Assembly (NCBI RefSeq): GCF_954871325.1 | Contig: NC_088775.1 | Coordinates: 74,439,561 to 74,503,560 of the forward strand | Source: Gordionus sp. m RMFG-2023 | Taxonomy: Eukaryota > Nematomorpha > Gordioida > Chordodea > Parachordodidae | Direction: 5' to 3' | Length of the DNA: 64,000 nucleotides | Part shown: one piece after another, positions 36,351-48,600 of the stretch | Position numbering within the stretch: position 1 is the stretch's first letter | Layout: each line of letters begins with the position of its first letter | The notes under the pieces: generated by a model | The model's database searches: none | Seen by the model: the letters and a program-made list of their open reading frames with translations, nothing else | Told to the model about the DNA's origin: nothing | Translations under genes and position numbers: made by a program

Positions 36351-36961
36351 TTTATTTTTCCATATACAGGTATATGTTTAATTTTTATAATTCTCATTAA
36401 TTTGAATTTGTGTATTAACTTAGAAAATAGCCATTAGTTCTAAATTTCTGAAACGATACTTTTAAGTAAGAAGAATATTATCTTAAAAAAACCTCCCTCC
36501 CCCTTTCACAGCAAATTCCTGTGTACGCACCTAATACTATTATATATATATGATTCAATAATGACGTAGTAATCAAAATCAATATAGTTAGTATTAAATT
36601 ATATTCAATTCATTTTTATAATGTCAAATTGATAAAAGTTTAAAAAAATAAAAAAAAGCAAGGTTTTATATCTTTTTTTTCCCCACAACAAAATACAATT
36701 TCAAACTTTATTTGAAATAATTTGGCTATAATTATACCTTATTTATTTAAAGTTAAAATATATTAAAATATAATAATAAATTTCTTTGTCTTTAGTTGGT
36801 AAACGAAACTTTATGACTTTTACACTTATTCTATTTCACTTAATTACATTGACTAAAAAGTTAAAATAATCGCTCTTTTTGTTTGTTTGCGCAATATTTT
36901 TTAACAATTCAAAAAAACCTAATTGAGAAAGAATAATTTATAACAAAAAAAAATAGAAAAA

Positions 36962-36994
36962 ATGGCAGGTAGAACTTTTGGTAGGTATATGAAG
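36962..36994 (+). CDS. Candidate first coding exon, unidentified
   Basis: AAAAAAATGGCAGGTAGAAC opens MAGRTFGRYMK and meets a donor AAG|GTAATT. A later exon was not identified with confidence; the coding-looking stretches at 38.7-39.4 kb are on the same strand. It may be chance. Confidence 0.22.
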
Positions 36995-37837
36995 GTAATT
37001 TGCATAAATTAAAACTTTAAAAATTTGAGATTATATAGTGTTTATTAAATCTATAAAATACTAAATAGAACCTTTTATAAACTTCTTGACAGACGAGGTG
37101 AGGAAATATTTATAATTATCATTTTTATTTATTTTTTTAAAACTTTCATCTACTGTCTTTGGAGCTGACATAGTTATATTTTGATGACTTTATAATATAT
37201 AATAACAAAATTCCCTTCTTTTCTTTACTTAAAATCAATGAAGGGAAAAAGATTTAAAGCCGCATCCATTTATGTAGAAAAAAAACGGGGAAATTTAAGG
37301 AATAATATTATATTTATAAATAAAATTGAGACAGATGCGTGTGACAACTGACAAAGACAATTTACATTTACATATGTATACATGTAATCAATGTAAAAGT
37401 AATACAATTAAATTTATATATCACTGATTTATGATTAGTTTTTATTTTATAAATTAGCACCCAACAATACATAAATGAGATTTCACTTGTAATCCAAATA
37501 TAACCGATAAAGACATTAAAATTGCACAAGGGAATCATCATTTTATCATGACCGTTTTTCTACGAATTTTATTATAAATATAGAAAATAAATATAAGTAA
37601 AATGAAATTTAGTTTATTTTTCAAATTAAGAAGCTAAACAAAAAATCATTATTCCAATAAGGAATCCTAACATTATAATGAAAAATGAATTAATTTACAC
37701 TAAATTATTATACTTCATAAAAAAGTTTAATTTCACAAACTTTTGAATTTTATGCAGACGAAATATTGGAAATTAGTTGATGACTCGAGGGTGAATAAAC
37801 TAAAATCGTGCTGTTTTTTGTTTAATTCTGAGAACTT

Positions 37838-38195
37838 GTATAGGTCAGAACCCGGCCTAAATTTAAAAAAAAAATATTTTCAAAGCTCCAATCCAATTTA
37901 AAAAAGTCTATTTTAGTCTGATACTTTATTATAAAATATTGATTTAAATTAAATTGAACACTTATATATACACTTTTGAATTAAAAATATCTTTAAAAAA
38001 CAAATAAGGATACATTAAAAATTAAATTAAAAAATATATCTAGATACCGGTTTTATTTTAATTTTACGCTTGGCCTGGATTTTAAAAATTTTATTATTTC
38101 ATAACCCAATCCGTTATTTTTAAAAATATGTCATTTTTGTTGAATTTCATAAATGGTATCAAATGAGAAATTGGGCTGTTGGACAGGCCTGCACC
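37838..38195. mobile_element. Probable hAT-like MITE remnant
   Basis: TAGGTCAGAACCCGGCC on the left faces, reverse complemented, AAGGTGCAGGCCTGTCC on the right, with an AT-rich middle of about 320 bp. The target duplication is not clear. Confidence 0.4.
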
Positions 38196-38279
38196 TTACA
38201 GGTGTCTGTTTTAATTTAGGGTTTTTTAATATAATCATATTTTGGGTCTAAAAAGTAAAATATAATTTTTTTGTAAATA

Positions 38280-38520
38280 TATATGTCGTAATATGGAATC
38301 CATTTAGATTTGGAATCCGTCAGTAAGAGCGATTTATATGAAATAAAAATTAAAATTAATGAGGAAATTTTTTGAAATTGATAGGGTAGGTAAAACTCTA
38401 CAAGTGTTGATATACATTTACCACCAAATTATATTTTTTAATTTTTAAAATCGGCCTCAGCAAATGATTTGAAATTAAAGAATTCCTAATCTCCAAGGAT
38501 TCCATATCCATAAGAATAGT
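38280..38520. repeat. Interspersed repeat, partner of 16,560-17,010
   Basis: It shares GATAGGGTAGGT, an AATTAAAGAATTC-like segment and CCAAGGATTCCATATC with the earlier copy, in the same orientation. No coding capacity is seen. Confidence 0.5.
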
Positions 38521-38699
38521 ACATATCTAATAGAAAAAAAATTCAAAAATTATTCTCATTCACATTTTGTCAATAAATAACGTTAAACGATACATAATAA
38601 ACATATCATCTGCGTAACCATGCCTAAATTAATAGTGTAGACGGGTATGGAACAAATCAAAATGAAAAATTTATGTCATGAGGAGATAATCCCAAATTC

Positions 38700-39439
38700 A
38701 TGAACAATTCATCATCCATAAGTGACGTCAATAAGGGTCAACTTGAGTAATTTACTCTACTATCGGGGCACCTTAATTTTAAGGGGTAATAATGGTGCCT
38801 CTATTAATCAGTTTGCAAAGAATGGACGAGAGATGGTAGTAGTAAATCGTGATTGTTTTAATAGTTGAAGTTTTTGTTTAAATAAATTTAATTAATATAT
38901 GATTTGATATCTATTTAAATAAAATCTCATAGTTATTATATATTCTTCAGTTTTTAATTTGTTAAAATTGCATTGTAGATGTAATATTAATAATAATTAT
39001 TATAACTAATAGTTTTCCAGATTGAAGAAGCAGACGATTTATTTTATATATATGTCGGTCATGTCAATGAGAAACTTTATGTATTTTCAAAATCAAGGAA
39101 TTCAAAACCATACCTCTTTCTTTCGGATATTAGATTTATGGTTACTTATAAACCAAAAAAAAGACAATTATTTATTGATTCTAGAGGTCACTTATGATAG
39201 TCAAAACTGAAATAGTTCAGCTTCATCCATTAAAGAGGACGAATTTTCAAAAATTAGCTAATTATTGATTGTTACATACTATTATAAAATGTACATATGC
39301 ATTATATTTTATTTCCCATGCATAAATATGAATTAAATTTTAGGTCTTAAAAACATCTGTCTTCGCCCCTGAAATTCTGGAATCAAAATACATCGACAAT
39401 CCGCTGTCGCCCCACTTTATGTTTATAAAAGAATTGTGA
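38700..39439 (+). pseudogene. Unidentified gene or gene remnant, several coding-looking segments
   Basis: Segments on the plus strand read like protein. 38,737-38,868: VNLSNLLYYRGTLILRGNNG, then ASINQFAKNGREMVVVNRDC. 39,021-39,197, after TTTTCCAG: IEEADDLFYIYVGHVNEKLY, then SDIRFMVTYKPKKRQLFID. 39,188-39,268 in a neighbouring frame: VKTEIVQLHPLKRTNFQKLA. 39,344-39,439, after ATTTTAG: SVFAPEILESKYIDNPLSPH, ending FIKEL and TGA. The two acceptors and the C-terminal stop suggest real exons. The coding signal is split over more than one frame near 39.2 kb, so decay is likely unless an intron is missed. I recognise no family. Confidence 0.4.
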
Positions 39440-39999
39440 TATTTTGATCTAATTGAGCATCCCTCCGAATAAACATAGGAACTGGTCAAAATCTCAGCAT
39501 CAACCTCTTTTTATAACAATTAAGGATTTCTATTCGACTATCTACACGTTGTAATATTATTACATCATCTCTTCTCTATAATGCCCAAGTTGAATATAGA
39601 TCTCATTCATTACTTTGCTGATTTTCTTTAATTTAAATTTGTGAAGAAAAAATTCGATGATTCGACATTCTTCCCTTTGAAAATATGATAAATTATATTG
39701 GGTGATTTTGATTTGTTGATTGTATTTTTTAAAAAATGATTCCTTTTAACAATGTCATTATTGGTTCCTTACTATGGTTTTTATAAATTAAATCGTAAAA
39801 TATTATTAGAATATTTTATTATATATGACGAAATTCATGTGTTGTTAATGTTTTAGGTAAATTAAAACAAAACGATTTGAAATAGTTCTAGAGAAATGAA
39901 CCAACGAATTTGATGTTATTTATTTAGAATTTATCTTTCAACTCGTTGAAATAACCAACATAATATATATCTCATTTCTCTATAAACATCTGTTGGTTG

Positions 40000-40541
40000 T
40001 GTTATAATTCCGAACTTACTCAGGGTGTTTAATCAGTATTGGGAGAGCAATTTAAGAATTATAGGTTTGTTAAATCTTTCTAAAATTAAATAAAAGATTA
40101 ATTCTAATAATAATGATGTTTAATTACTTACCCTTGAGTACCTAAAATATATATGTCATTTCGCTTAATAATTATAATTTATCAAATTGTATGTTTACCT
40201 TTTCTTTATTAACTCTTTCCTTTGGTTTTATTAATTTTATTTCCAAATATCGTTCGTTAAAAATAATAACATAAATTTCGCAGAATCCAAAATTATTCAA
40301 AACTGAACTTTTTTGAATTAACAATGTATATATATATATATAAAAAAATTAAACAATTTTCGAAGAATTAAATATATAAAATTTGCATATTTGAATATAT
40401 ATATAAAATTTATAGAAAAATATTATGTTCAATTTAAGATTATTTACATAGACAAATTACCCCAAAAATATTATCTTCGTCTACCATTTATTTATGAATA
40501 ATCACTTTTCAAAATTAACATTCGAATTTGCATATACAACA
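40000..40541 (-). repeat. Downstream (3') LTR of the Gypsy element
   Basis: The 542-bp direct repeat matches 45,146-45,687 base for base as far as I can read. It contains a TATATATATATATA run and AATATATAAAATTTGCATAT, AT-rich as usual for this window. Confidence 0.93.
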
Positions 40542-40551
40542 CCTCCTTCCT

Positions 40552-40878
40552 TTAGATCTCCCTTGCCCCCGAAGTGTTCGCTGATTCAACCATATTTCGC
40601 ATCGGTAAATTCGTATTATTGTTCGCTGTCAACTCTACACTGGGACAATATCGTAACTTGTGTCCTCCCCCACAAGCCCAACATTCCACTCTCCTTCTTG
40701 TGTTATATGGTGCTATCCTGTGAACCCCTCTCGTTGGCGTCTCTTGTAGCCCATCTCCATATCTTTGTTTGGCTTCGTTCCTAGCGGCTTCTACCCATCT
40801 GTTGGACTCTTCTGAACCGTCAACCTCTCGGATCTCTATCTTCATTATTTTGTTACCCACTCTAACATAGGAGGCCAT
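40552..40878 (-). CDS. Small ORF with a CCHC knuckle between pol and the LTR
   Basis: A 108-residue frame begins MASYVRVGNKIMKIEI, is rich in charged residues, and has CWACGGGHKLRYCP, a C-x2-C-x4-H-x4-C knuckle, about residue 70. It lies after pol and beside the downstream LTR, where Gypsy elements sometimes carry an extra gene. Its role is unknown; a nucleic-acid-binding or Gag-like part is the simplest guess. Confidence 0.6.
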   Translation of the reverse strand: MASYVRVGNKIMKIEIREVDGSEESNRWVEAARNEAKQRYGDGLQETPTRGVHRIAPYNTRRRVECWACGGGHKLRYCPSVELTANNNTNLPMRNMVESANTSGAREI

Positions 40879-40984
40879 CTAAATCAAATACTTTATACAC
40901 ATATATATATATATTCTTCGACTTTCTTCTCTAACTCTTTATAAAATATAACTCTCCTAATTAAGTCTAACATCCCTTTTATTT

Positions 40985-41224
40985 CCTACAACGTATGATT
41001 CTCCTACTACGTCTATCATCACGTTATTCCTTTCCAAATTATGATTCTCCTACTATGTCTATCATCAATTTATTCCTTTCTAAATTATGATTCTCCTACT
41101 ATGTCTATCATCAATTTATTCCTTTCTAAATTATGATTCTCCTACTATGTCTATCATCAATTTATTCCTTTCTAAATTATGATTCTCCTACTATGTCTAT
41201 CATCAATTTATTCCTTTCTAAATC
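40985..41224. repeat. 46-bp tandem repeat inside the Gypsy element
   Basis: ATGATTCTCCTACTATGTCT followed by ATCATCAATTTATTCCTTTC recurs with a 46-bp period about five times; the first unit is diverged. It lies between the pol region and the small ORF. Confidence 0.9.
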
Positions 41225-41246
41225 TTCGTATATTTCTCATTTCTCT

Positions 41247-44200
41247 CTAAGGCCTTAAGCTTCTACACCTTACTTGCTTCAGGTGCCTTGTAAAGGTTCC
41301 TTCTTGTCCTTCAATCTTTACTTCTACTTTTTTCTTTCCTATATTTTTGCTTATTACCCCCTTCCCCCATTTAATAGGCCCATCAAACAACAATACCCAC
41401 ACCAAACTTCCTACTGGAAATCTTTCACTCTCTGCTTGTTCTCTCCTTATCACTTTTTCCTTTAAAAAATCTAATTCTGATCTCGTCTTTCTTCCTAAAA
41501 ATATTTCCGCTGGTGACTTTCCTTTTGCTGTTTCCGTACTGTTGTATGCTAACAATGATAACCACCATTGCCCTTCTCCATATTTTGCCTTTTTCAACCA
41601 ACTCTTTACTAAAGCTACCATTCGTTCAGCTTGTCCATTGCTTCTTGGGTAATATGGTGGTGATAATAAATGTCTAATATTCCACCTATCACAAAATTTA
41701 TCAAATGCTCTACCTTTAAACGCTGGACCTCCATCTGATACTATCGTCTTCATTAAACCATATTTGCCTACAAAATCCTTTATCTTGTCTAAAGCTACTC
41801 TTGTTGATAAACCTGAAACTTGCTGACAATCTATCCATTTTGAACCTGCATCTACCATGATAAAAAATCTTTTCTTCTCATATTCTAAAAAATCTACGTG
41901 TATTCTTTCGCATGGAATGTCTGTCTTTGGCCATTTATCTTCCTTATTCTTTGCTGGAACATTAGCCCACATGTTACAGGTTTCACAGCTCCTTGTTAAC
42001 TCTTCTATTTCTTTATTCATCTTAGGCCACCACATATATTCTCTTGCTTTATTTTTCATTCTTTCTATGCCTTGATGACCTGAATGTATTACATCTAAGG
42101 TTTCCTTTCTTAATTTATTCGGTATCACTAATCTATATCCTCTCAATAAACAATTGTCTTCTATATTTAATTCACTCTTAACTTTTTTAAACGCTTTATC
42201 TTCATTTTTCCATTCTATATCTCCTTTTAAACAAGCTTTAATTCTTATTAATTCTTCATCTTTTTGGGATATCTTATCTACTATATCAAATGTTATAGGT
42301 TTTTCTCTTGTATCTATTCTCACCGCTCTTATAATATTACAATTTACATTTTCTTCTTCTTCTATATATTCTAAACTATTGATTACTGGTTCTATGTCTT
42401 CAATGTCTTTATTAAACAATCTTGATAAAATGTCCGGTAAGCAATTTTGTTTACCTTCTCTGAATTTTATTTCAAAATCGAAATTACCAACTAAAATTAG
42501 CCATTTTTGCAACCGGGGTGAAATCATAAGTTCCTTATTCTCTTTTTTAAATAAATCTACCAACGGTTTATGGTCCGTATACAATAAAAACCTTTTTCCT
42601 ATCAGATATTCCTTACATTTCGTAAGCCCGAATTTTACTGCTAGAGCCTCTCTTTCTATCGTTGAGTAATTTTTCTCAGTGCTATTAAATCGTCTCGATA
42701 AAAATAAAACAGGTTTCTCCACATTATCTATCATCTGCAACAAAACTCCTCCTATACCTTCATTAGAAGCATCTACTGCTAAAATAATATTTAATTTCTC
42801 ATTAAAACAACTTAAAATAGGCTTCTCTACCATCTTTATTTTCAACTTTTCGAAACTTTTCTCCTGTGCTTCTCCCCATTCAAACTTTTTATTTTTCTTT
42901 AATAAATCATACAACGGTGTAGCAATTTCTGCAAAATTTTGAACAAACCGATGATAATAATTTGTTGCTCCTAAAAACGCTTGTACCTCCGCTTTATTAT
43001 TCGGGGCTCTCATATTCATGATCTTATCTATATTCTTTCCAATTGGCGTAATCTCATTTCCCTTTATAACATGTCCTAAATACTTTATTTCTTTTACTCC
43101 AAAAACGCTCTTCTTCAAATTAGCTTTTAACCCATTTTCTACTATAATATTTAACACTTTAACTAATCTCGAATTGTGTTCTTCTTCTGTTCTACCAGAT
43201 ATCAAAACATCATCTAAATAATACATTATTCCTTTTATTCCTTGAAATAACGCCGTCATCGTTCTTTGAAATATTGGCGCTGATATTTTCAAACCAAAAG
43301 GTTATCGACAGAATGCAAACAAACCTCTATGAGTTGTAATCGTTAGTATCTTACTTGTCTTTTCACTCACCTTAATTTGCAAATACGCATTCGAAAAATC
43401 AATCTTTGAAAACAGGGTGTCTCCTCTTAAATTCGCTAGCAGTTGTTCTATTCTAGGTAGTGGATACTTTTCATTTATTACGCACTTATTAACTGTTACT
43501 CTATAGTCTATACACAATCTTAAACTGTTATCTGGTTTTCTTATGGGCACTAAAGGTGTTGCCCATTCACTATGCACTATTGGTTTTATTATTCCGTCTT
43601 TTAACCATTTATCTAATTCTTTATCTATCTCTTCTATCCAAGAAAACGGTAATCTTCTTATGCCGCAAAACTTAGGCCTATAATTTTCTTCTAATCGTAT
43701 ATCTACTTCAAAATTTTTCAGAGTACCTAATTCTTCTTTAAAGACTTCCTTATACCTATTCAAAATAATCTTTATTTCTTTGTCAAAAATATCTTCAACA
43801 ACATTCTGGTCTACCATATTATTAATTTCTTGTTTAATTTCGACTGAATTTACCTCTATAGTCTTTATATCTCTTGTTTTCTTAATTTCTTCTAAGTTGC
43901 TTCTATATTTAATCAAAAATTCTGGTGTTCGATTTTTAAGTTCATCGAGAACTATCTCTTGATTGACTCTTAAACAAGGTAACTCAGTCTTCTCTTTAAC
44001 CTCACTTCTTATTATCTCTTTAGTTGTTTTGTTGTTCTCTTGTATATTTTCGAATAAAGACCACCACTTATAATCCGGTCCTATCTTCTTAATGTCATTC
44101 CAACCTAAAATTGGTTCCGTATTTATTGTCGTTATCCATAACTTTATTTCCTTCTTTATATCTATCAATTTTATTATATAAAAACCAAGAATTTTAATCA

Positions 44201-44450
44201 TGCTCCCATCTATCTGTCTCACCTTTATTTTCTTTGTGATGAATCTATCTTTTGAAAAATATTTATTAAATTCTTTTACACTCATTAAACTAATTTCGGC
44301 TCCTGTATCTAATAAAAAGTTAATTTCCATTTCACCTATATTTATTTTAATCCTAGGACATCTATTTTTCCTTATAATATTTTCCAACTCCATCTTGCAT
44401 ATGTTTTCTGTTTCGAAATTTTTTTTATCATTTATCTTATATTTATTCAA
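41247..44450 (-). CDS. pol: Gypsy pol region: protease, reverse transcriptase, RNase H, integrase
   Basis: Read leftward from about 44.45 kb, the aspartic protease motif FLLDTGAEISLMS comes first. The reverse transcriptase follows (WATPLVPIRKPDNSLRLCID, FSKIDFSNAYLQI, and the YYLDDVLI catalytic box), then RNase H (LAVDASNEGIGGVLLQ, YTDHKPLVDLF), then the integrase HHCC finger (HSGHQGIERM, CETCNMW) and its core (DAGSKW, VSDGGPAFKG, YYPRSNGQAERMV). The order and a C-terminal GPF-like/chromo-free tail place it in Ty3/Gypsy. The region is nearly continuous with about one break. Listed as element sequence, not a host gene. Confidence 0.93.
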
Positions 44451-44564
44451 ATATTCTAAATCATTTATATTATTATCATTTATTCCTAATTTACAATTAA
44501 ATTTATAAAAATCAGATATACTATTACTATTATAATTTATATACTTATTCTCTCTTTTATATAG

Positions 44565-44981
44565 TCATCTGTTACATGTTTCCTGAACATGTCCTTTTAG
44601 TCCACATTTTAAACATATTAAACTATTATCTGCAAAACTTCTACAATTTGTTACTAAATGGCCTTTCCGTCCACATCTCGTGCAATTTAAATGTCCAGTT
44701 AAATCACATTGCCTCGAAATGTGTCCGAACTTTCCACAACTGTAACATTTAATTGTCCCTACATTATTTATTTGACTTATATTACTTTCTTTTCTTATAG
44801 CGTTCTTTATTCTTTCTAAATCTTTATTTTCCAATCTTATTACCGAAGTATTTCTACCTATTATTAATCCTATCGAGAAACTTAAAATTAATAACAAAAT
44901 TATAATTATACCTATATATTCAAAAACTAAACTTAATAAATTAATCTGTGTAATATACATTATAAAGTACTCAATAACCAC
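44565..44981 (-). CDS. Zinc-knuckle (Gag-like) ORF with N-terminal membrane segment
   Basis: A 138-residue frame has a strongly hydrophobic stretch at about residues 10-42 (FEYIGIIIILLLILSFSIGL) followed by three CCHC knuckles: CYSCGKFGHISRQC, CTRCGRKGHLVTNC and CLKCGLKGHVQETC. The knuckles are those of retroelement nucleocapsids, but no capsid region of normal size is visible, and a membrane-like start is unusual. It could be a reduced Gag or an accessory protein. Confidence 0.75.
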   Translation of the reverse strand: MVIEYFIMYITQINLLSLVFEYIGIIIILLLILSFSIGLIIGRNTSVIRLENKDLERIKNAIRKESNISQINNVGTIKCYSCGKFGHISRQCDLTGHLNCTRCGRKGHLVTNCRSFADNSLICLKCGLKGHVQETCNR

Positions 44982-45145
44982 TTAATTAATAAAATTTTAA
45001 ATAATTTAAAAACATTGTATACATATAAAATTACTACTATCATAAATAAAAGTAATAATAATTTATATACCATAAAATAAATCTGTTTTTACCTTTTAAT
45101 TCCTACGTGAATATCTAAAGGTCCCTGATTTACTTCGGTCCAAAT

Positions 45146-45687
45146 TGTTATAATTCCGAACTTACTCAGGGTGTTTAATCAGTATTGGGAGAGCAATTTA
45201 AGAATTATAGGTTTGTTAAATCTTTCTAAAATTAAATAAAAGATTAATTCTAATAATAATGATGTTTAATTACTTACCCTTGAGTACCTAAAATATATAT
45301 GTCATTTCGCTTAATAATTATAATTTATCAAATTGTATGTTTACCTTTTCTTTATTAACTCTTTCCTTTGGTTTTATTAATTTTATTTCCAAATATCGTT
45401 CGTTAAAAATAATAACATAAATTTCGCAGAATCCAAAATTATTCAAAACTGAACTTTTTTGAATTAACAATGTATATATATATATATAAAAAAATTAAAC
45501 AATTTTCGAAGAATTAAATATATAAAATTTGCATATTTGAATATATATATAAAATTTATAGAAAAATATTATGTTCAATTTAAGATTATTTACATAGACA
45601 AATTACCCCAAAAATATTATCTTCGTCTACCATTTATTTATGAATAATCACTTTTCAAAATTAACATTCGAATTTGCATATACAACA
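45146..45687 (-). repeat. Upstream (5') LTR of the Gypsy element
   Basis: The 542-bp copy begins TGTTATAATTCC and ends TACAACA, identical to the other LTR by eye. Confidence 0.93.
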
Positions 45688-48600
45688 ACAATATAAATTT
45701 AATATTTAGAGCTAACCTTTTGATGTTCCTATACTGACTTTTATTTATATCATCAATTATTCTTCCATTTGTAGTTCCATTATTTGTAATTATTAGGTTA
45801 GGGATTTTAATTACTGAGTAAATAAAATATAAATTTTTTAAAAGTACTACATATTTTTGCTTTTTTATAAGATGACTAGGATACTTAATGTCATATTTCC
45901 TTATATCCATAATTTAAAAGTGAGAAAAATTGAAATTATTTGACGGGAAATTTAAAAATGGTAAATAAATACTGTCAAGGAAAATTTGGAAATCCAAATT
46001 TAATTTATAGAATAATTTAGTAGATCATAATTAAATATAAATTTAATAAGAGATGGGAATAATTATTATAAGATTTAAATTAATATTAAAAAAAAATGGT
46101 ATTTGTGAAAAATATTTTTGTATATCCGGCATCTGCATTTTATGCTTAAGGGGGCAAGGGTTCTAATCCACCGCCGCATACGTTAATTAATAGTATATAT
46201 ATGAACTATTAACTAACCCAAATTAAGGATTCATTTATTCAAAGTGTACATACATTGAGGTCAGCTGCAGTCATTGGATATAGTAGACGCCATTAAAAGG
46301 TATTTACTTATGATGAACACTTTTTAATGCATTTTAATGAATGAATTGTAAGTCTTGGTTAGAATATTAATTTGGTATGAAATAGAGCTATGCATGAACT
46401 TGTTTCGAATTCAATAAAATCGGTTGGTCTGACTTGGGCAGTCATTTTCCTCCGGCTTCCGGATTGGACTGGATATTAATTTCAAATCACTTCCGAAGCT
46501 TCTTCAATCCGTACCTGAACTCGTTGATCATTATTGTTTTTACTGTTATAAATATGAATCCTAGAATTTTTCAATAACATTTTTTTTTCGGAAATGTGTC
46601 GTACCTTATTTCGAAGTCTCATAAAATAATGTACCTTAAAAAAATAATAGGACAGGTAGATATATTAAAATATTTTCATCTTTAATATTAGGTCATATGC
46701 AGTGCTTTAATACGATAAAGAAAATAATTCTGAAGTGGTAGGAGTTTAATGAAAACGAAAACTCAATCGATTAATTAATTGTTTTATACTTAAAAAATAA
46801 ATGTCAGAACCATCATCATAGACGTATAAATCTAAGAATTTCAAAAATTTTATTCGTAAACAAAACTAGTTCAGCTTGAAATTCACCTAACGATCTTAAG
46901 TTAAGGCTCTTAATATTTTATTATAATTAGTCGTACAAATTTAATACATTATAAACTTGGGTTATCTATCCATATTTACTAATATATATATGGTAGAAAT
47001 TAATTACGTTTAAATTCAATTTGAAAAAAAAATGGGAGTAGAAAGGCATCGACTATGAAAACTGAGCTAATCGTGCGATATAAAGAGTGACCATTTGATT
47101 AAGGAAATATTAGCTTTTTTAATTCATCAAGGTTTAATCATGGAGGAAAAAATCATGAATTACAATATCTTGAAATCCTATCAGACAAATTACACATATT
47201 GCGCTTAAATTAAAAAATGCATTTTAATTTATTTATGGTATATATTATTTAAGAGGATACATTATATATATATATAGGACCATAATTAATTAAAATCAAT
47301 TATTAATTCAATTTTATTTTTCAGATTTTAAAGTGCAGAAATAAAAGACCAAGAATTACCTTTTGGTCCTTTTGAAGAAATCGAAATTATTTCATAAGTT
47401 AAACAGTTATATTAGCGAATTTAATAAAGTGCCTAAAAACTTATATTCTAGCTAAGAGTCATAATGACATCAAAATAATGATTAAAAAGAGGAACTATAG
47501 AAATCCATCATTTTCCAAAAAAGTATACTTCCTTCTGAAATTAGCCGTTTGCTGATTTGATATGCTTGACATGGCAATGGATCAAGTTATAATTTATCAA
47601 TTAAAATTTTTTACGCATTCCAAACATCTTTTAAAGGGGAATAGGCTTGTTTAACACATATTTATAGGTAGAATCTAAATGTGAGTTTTCCAAAAATAAT
47701 TTTTTTTAAATGTAAAATGATTTATCAGTCTAAATTATAAAATTAAAAAAATTTGTGCATCAAAAATAAGGAATTCGCTAAACTAAATTTAAATAATTTT
47801 CATTCTTCCTCAGTTCATAAAACTTATTTTGTGTAGCATTATGATTTTTTGTTAACAAATTATTTATTTATTTATACTATATATTGTGGCTGGCGAAAAT
47901 AATTTATACTTTGGAGTTTATATCATAATTTTTAAAATAATAAAATAGAATGGAATAAAATGAAATAAAATATAATCACTTCTCTTGATTTAGCTATAAA
48001 TATTTTTTTTAAATTGAAAATTATAGTCACTAGTAAAATTTCCACCTAGAAGAATTTTTAATCTTCCGCCTTTCTTAACCTTTCAACAAAATAAACTCTG
48101 TATGACCTCCCCCCCCCCTTTTGAAAATGTTAATTCTTGATTTAGATTTAGGTGTTTTGATCAGTAGTCACAATGGGTGTACTGTACTTTTTGAGATATC
48201 ATCATTACTCAGAAACTTTAAAAAGATCTGATCTCATGATTGAATGAATGTTTTAAGCCAAAAATTTATTAATTTGTGCATTATTTTCTGTAATTTTTTT
48301 TTTTAGAAGATAAATATTTTAGATTTTTGATAATATTTTTAATGATTTTAAGGCTACCCAGAATAATTGAATAACATTTATTCAAAACTTTGTTTTTAGA
48401 CTAGTTTTTATAGTATTATATAGATGTAGATTATTTTTGTTTAAAATAAGCTTTAAAAAATGTTTAAGAATTACTTTTACTCTATGATATAATGGCAGTT
48501 TAAAATTGAGGTCAAATAGATATCGCCTTAACACTTGAGGGGTTTACATAACTTTGCTTCTGACTAAATAAATAAACTAGTTAAATTATCTTGTCAAGTT

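Larger units (their letters stand above)
40000..45687 (-). mobile_element. Ty3/Gypsy LTR retrotransposon, young
   Basis: The 542-bp LTRs (40,000-40,541 and 45,146-45,687) begin TGTTATAATTCC and end TACAACA and read as identical, so the insertion is recent. Coding is on the minus strand: a zinc-knuckle protein, then protease, reverse transcriptase, RNase H and integrase in Gypsy order, then a small knuckle ORF before the downstream LTR. A TGG-initial stretch beside the upstream LTR (about 45,142) could be the primer-binding site. It looks nearly whole, with about one break in pol. No clear target duplication was seen. Confidence 0.93.

Noticed and set aside
41274-44508. Many plus-strand open frames across the Gypsy element
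   Set aside because: They are antisense shadows of the pol and zinc-knuckle regions and are rich in Phe/Ser/Leu, as expected of the complement of Lys/Glu-rich coding sequence.
46130-46190. tRNA-like B-box word GGTTCTAATCC
   Set aside because: No A box at the right distance and no T-stem pairing or acceptor stem; at most a trace of a tRNA-derived SINE.
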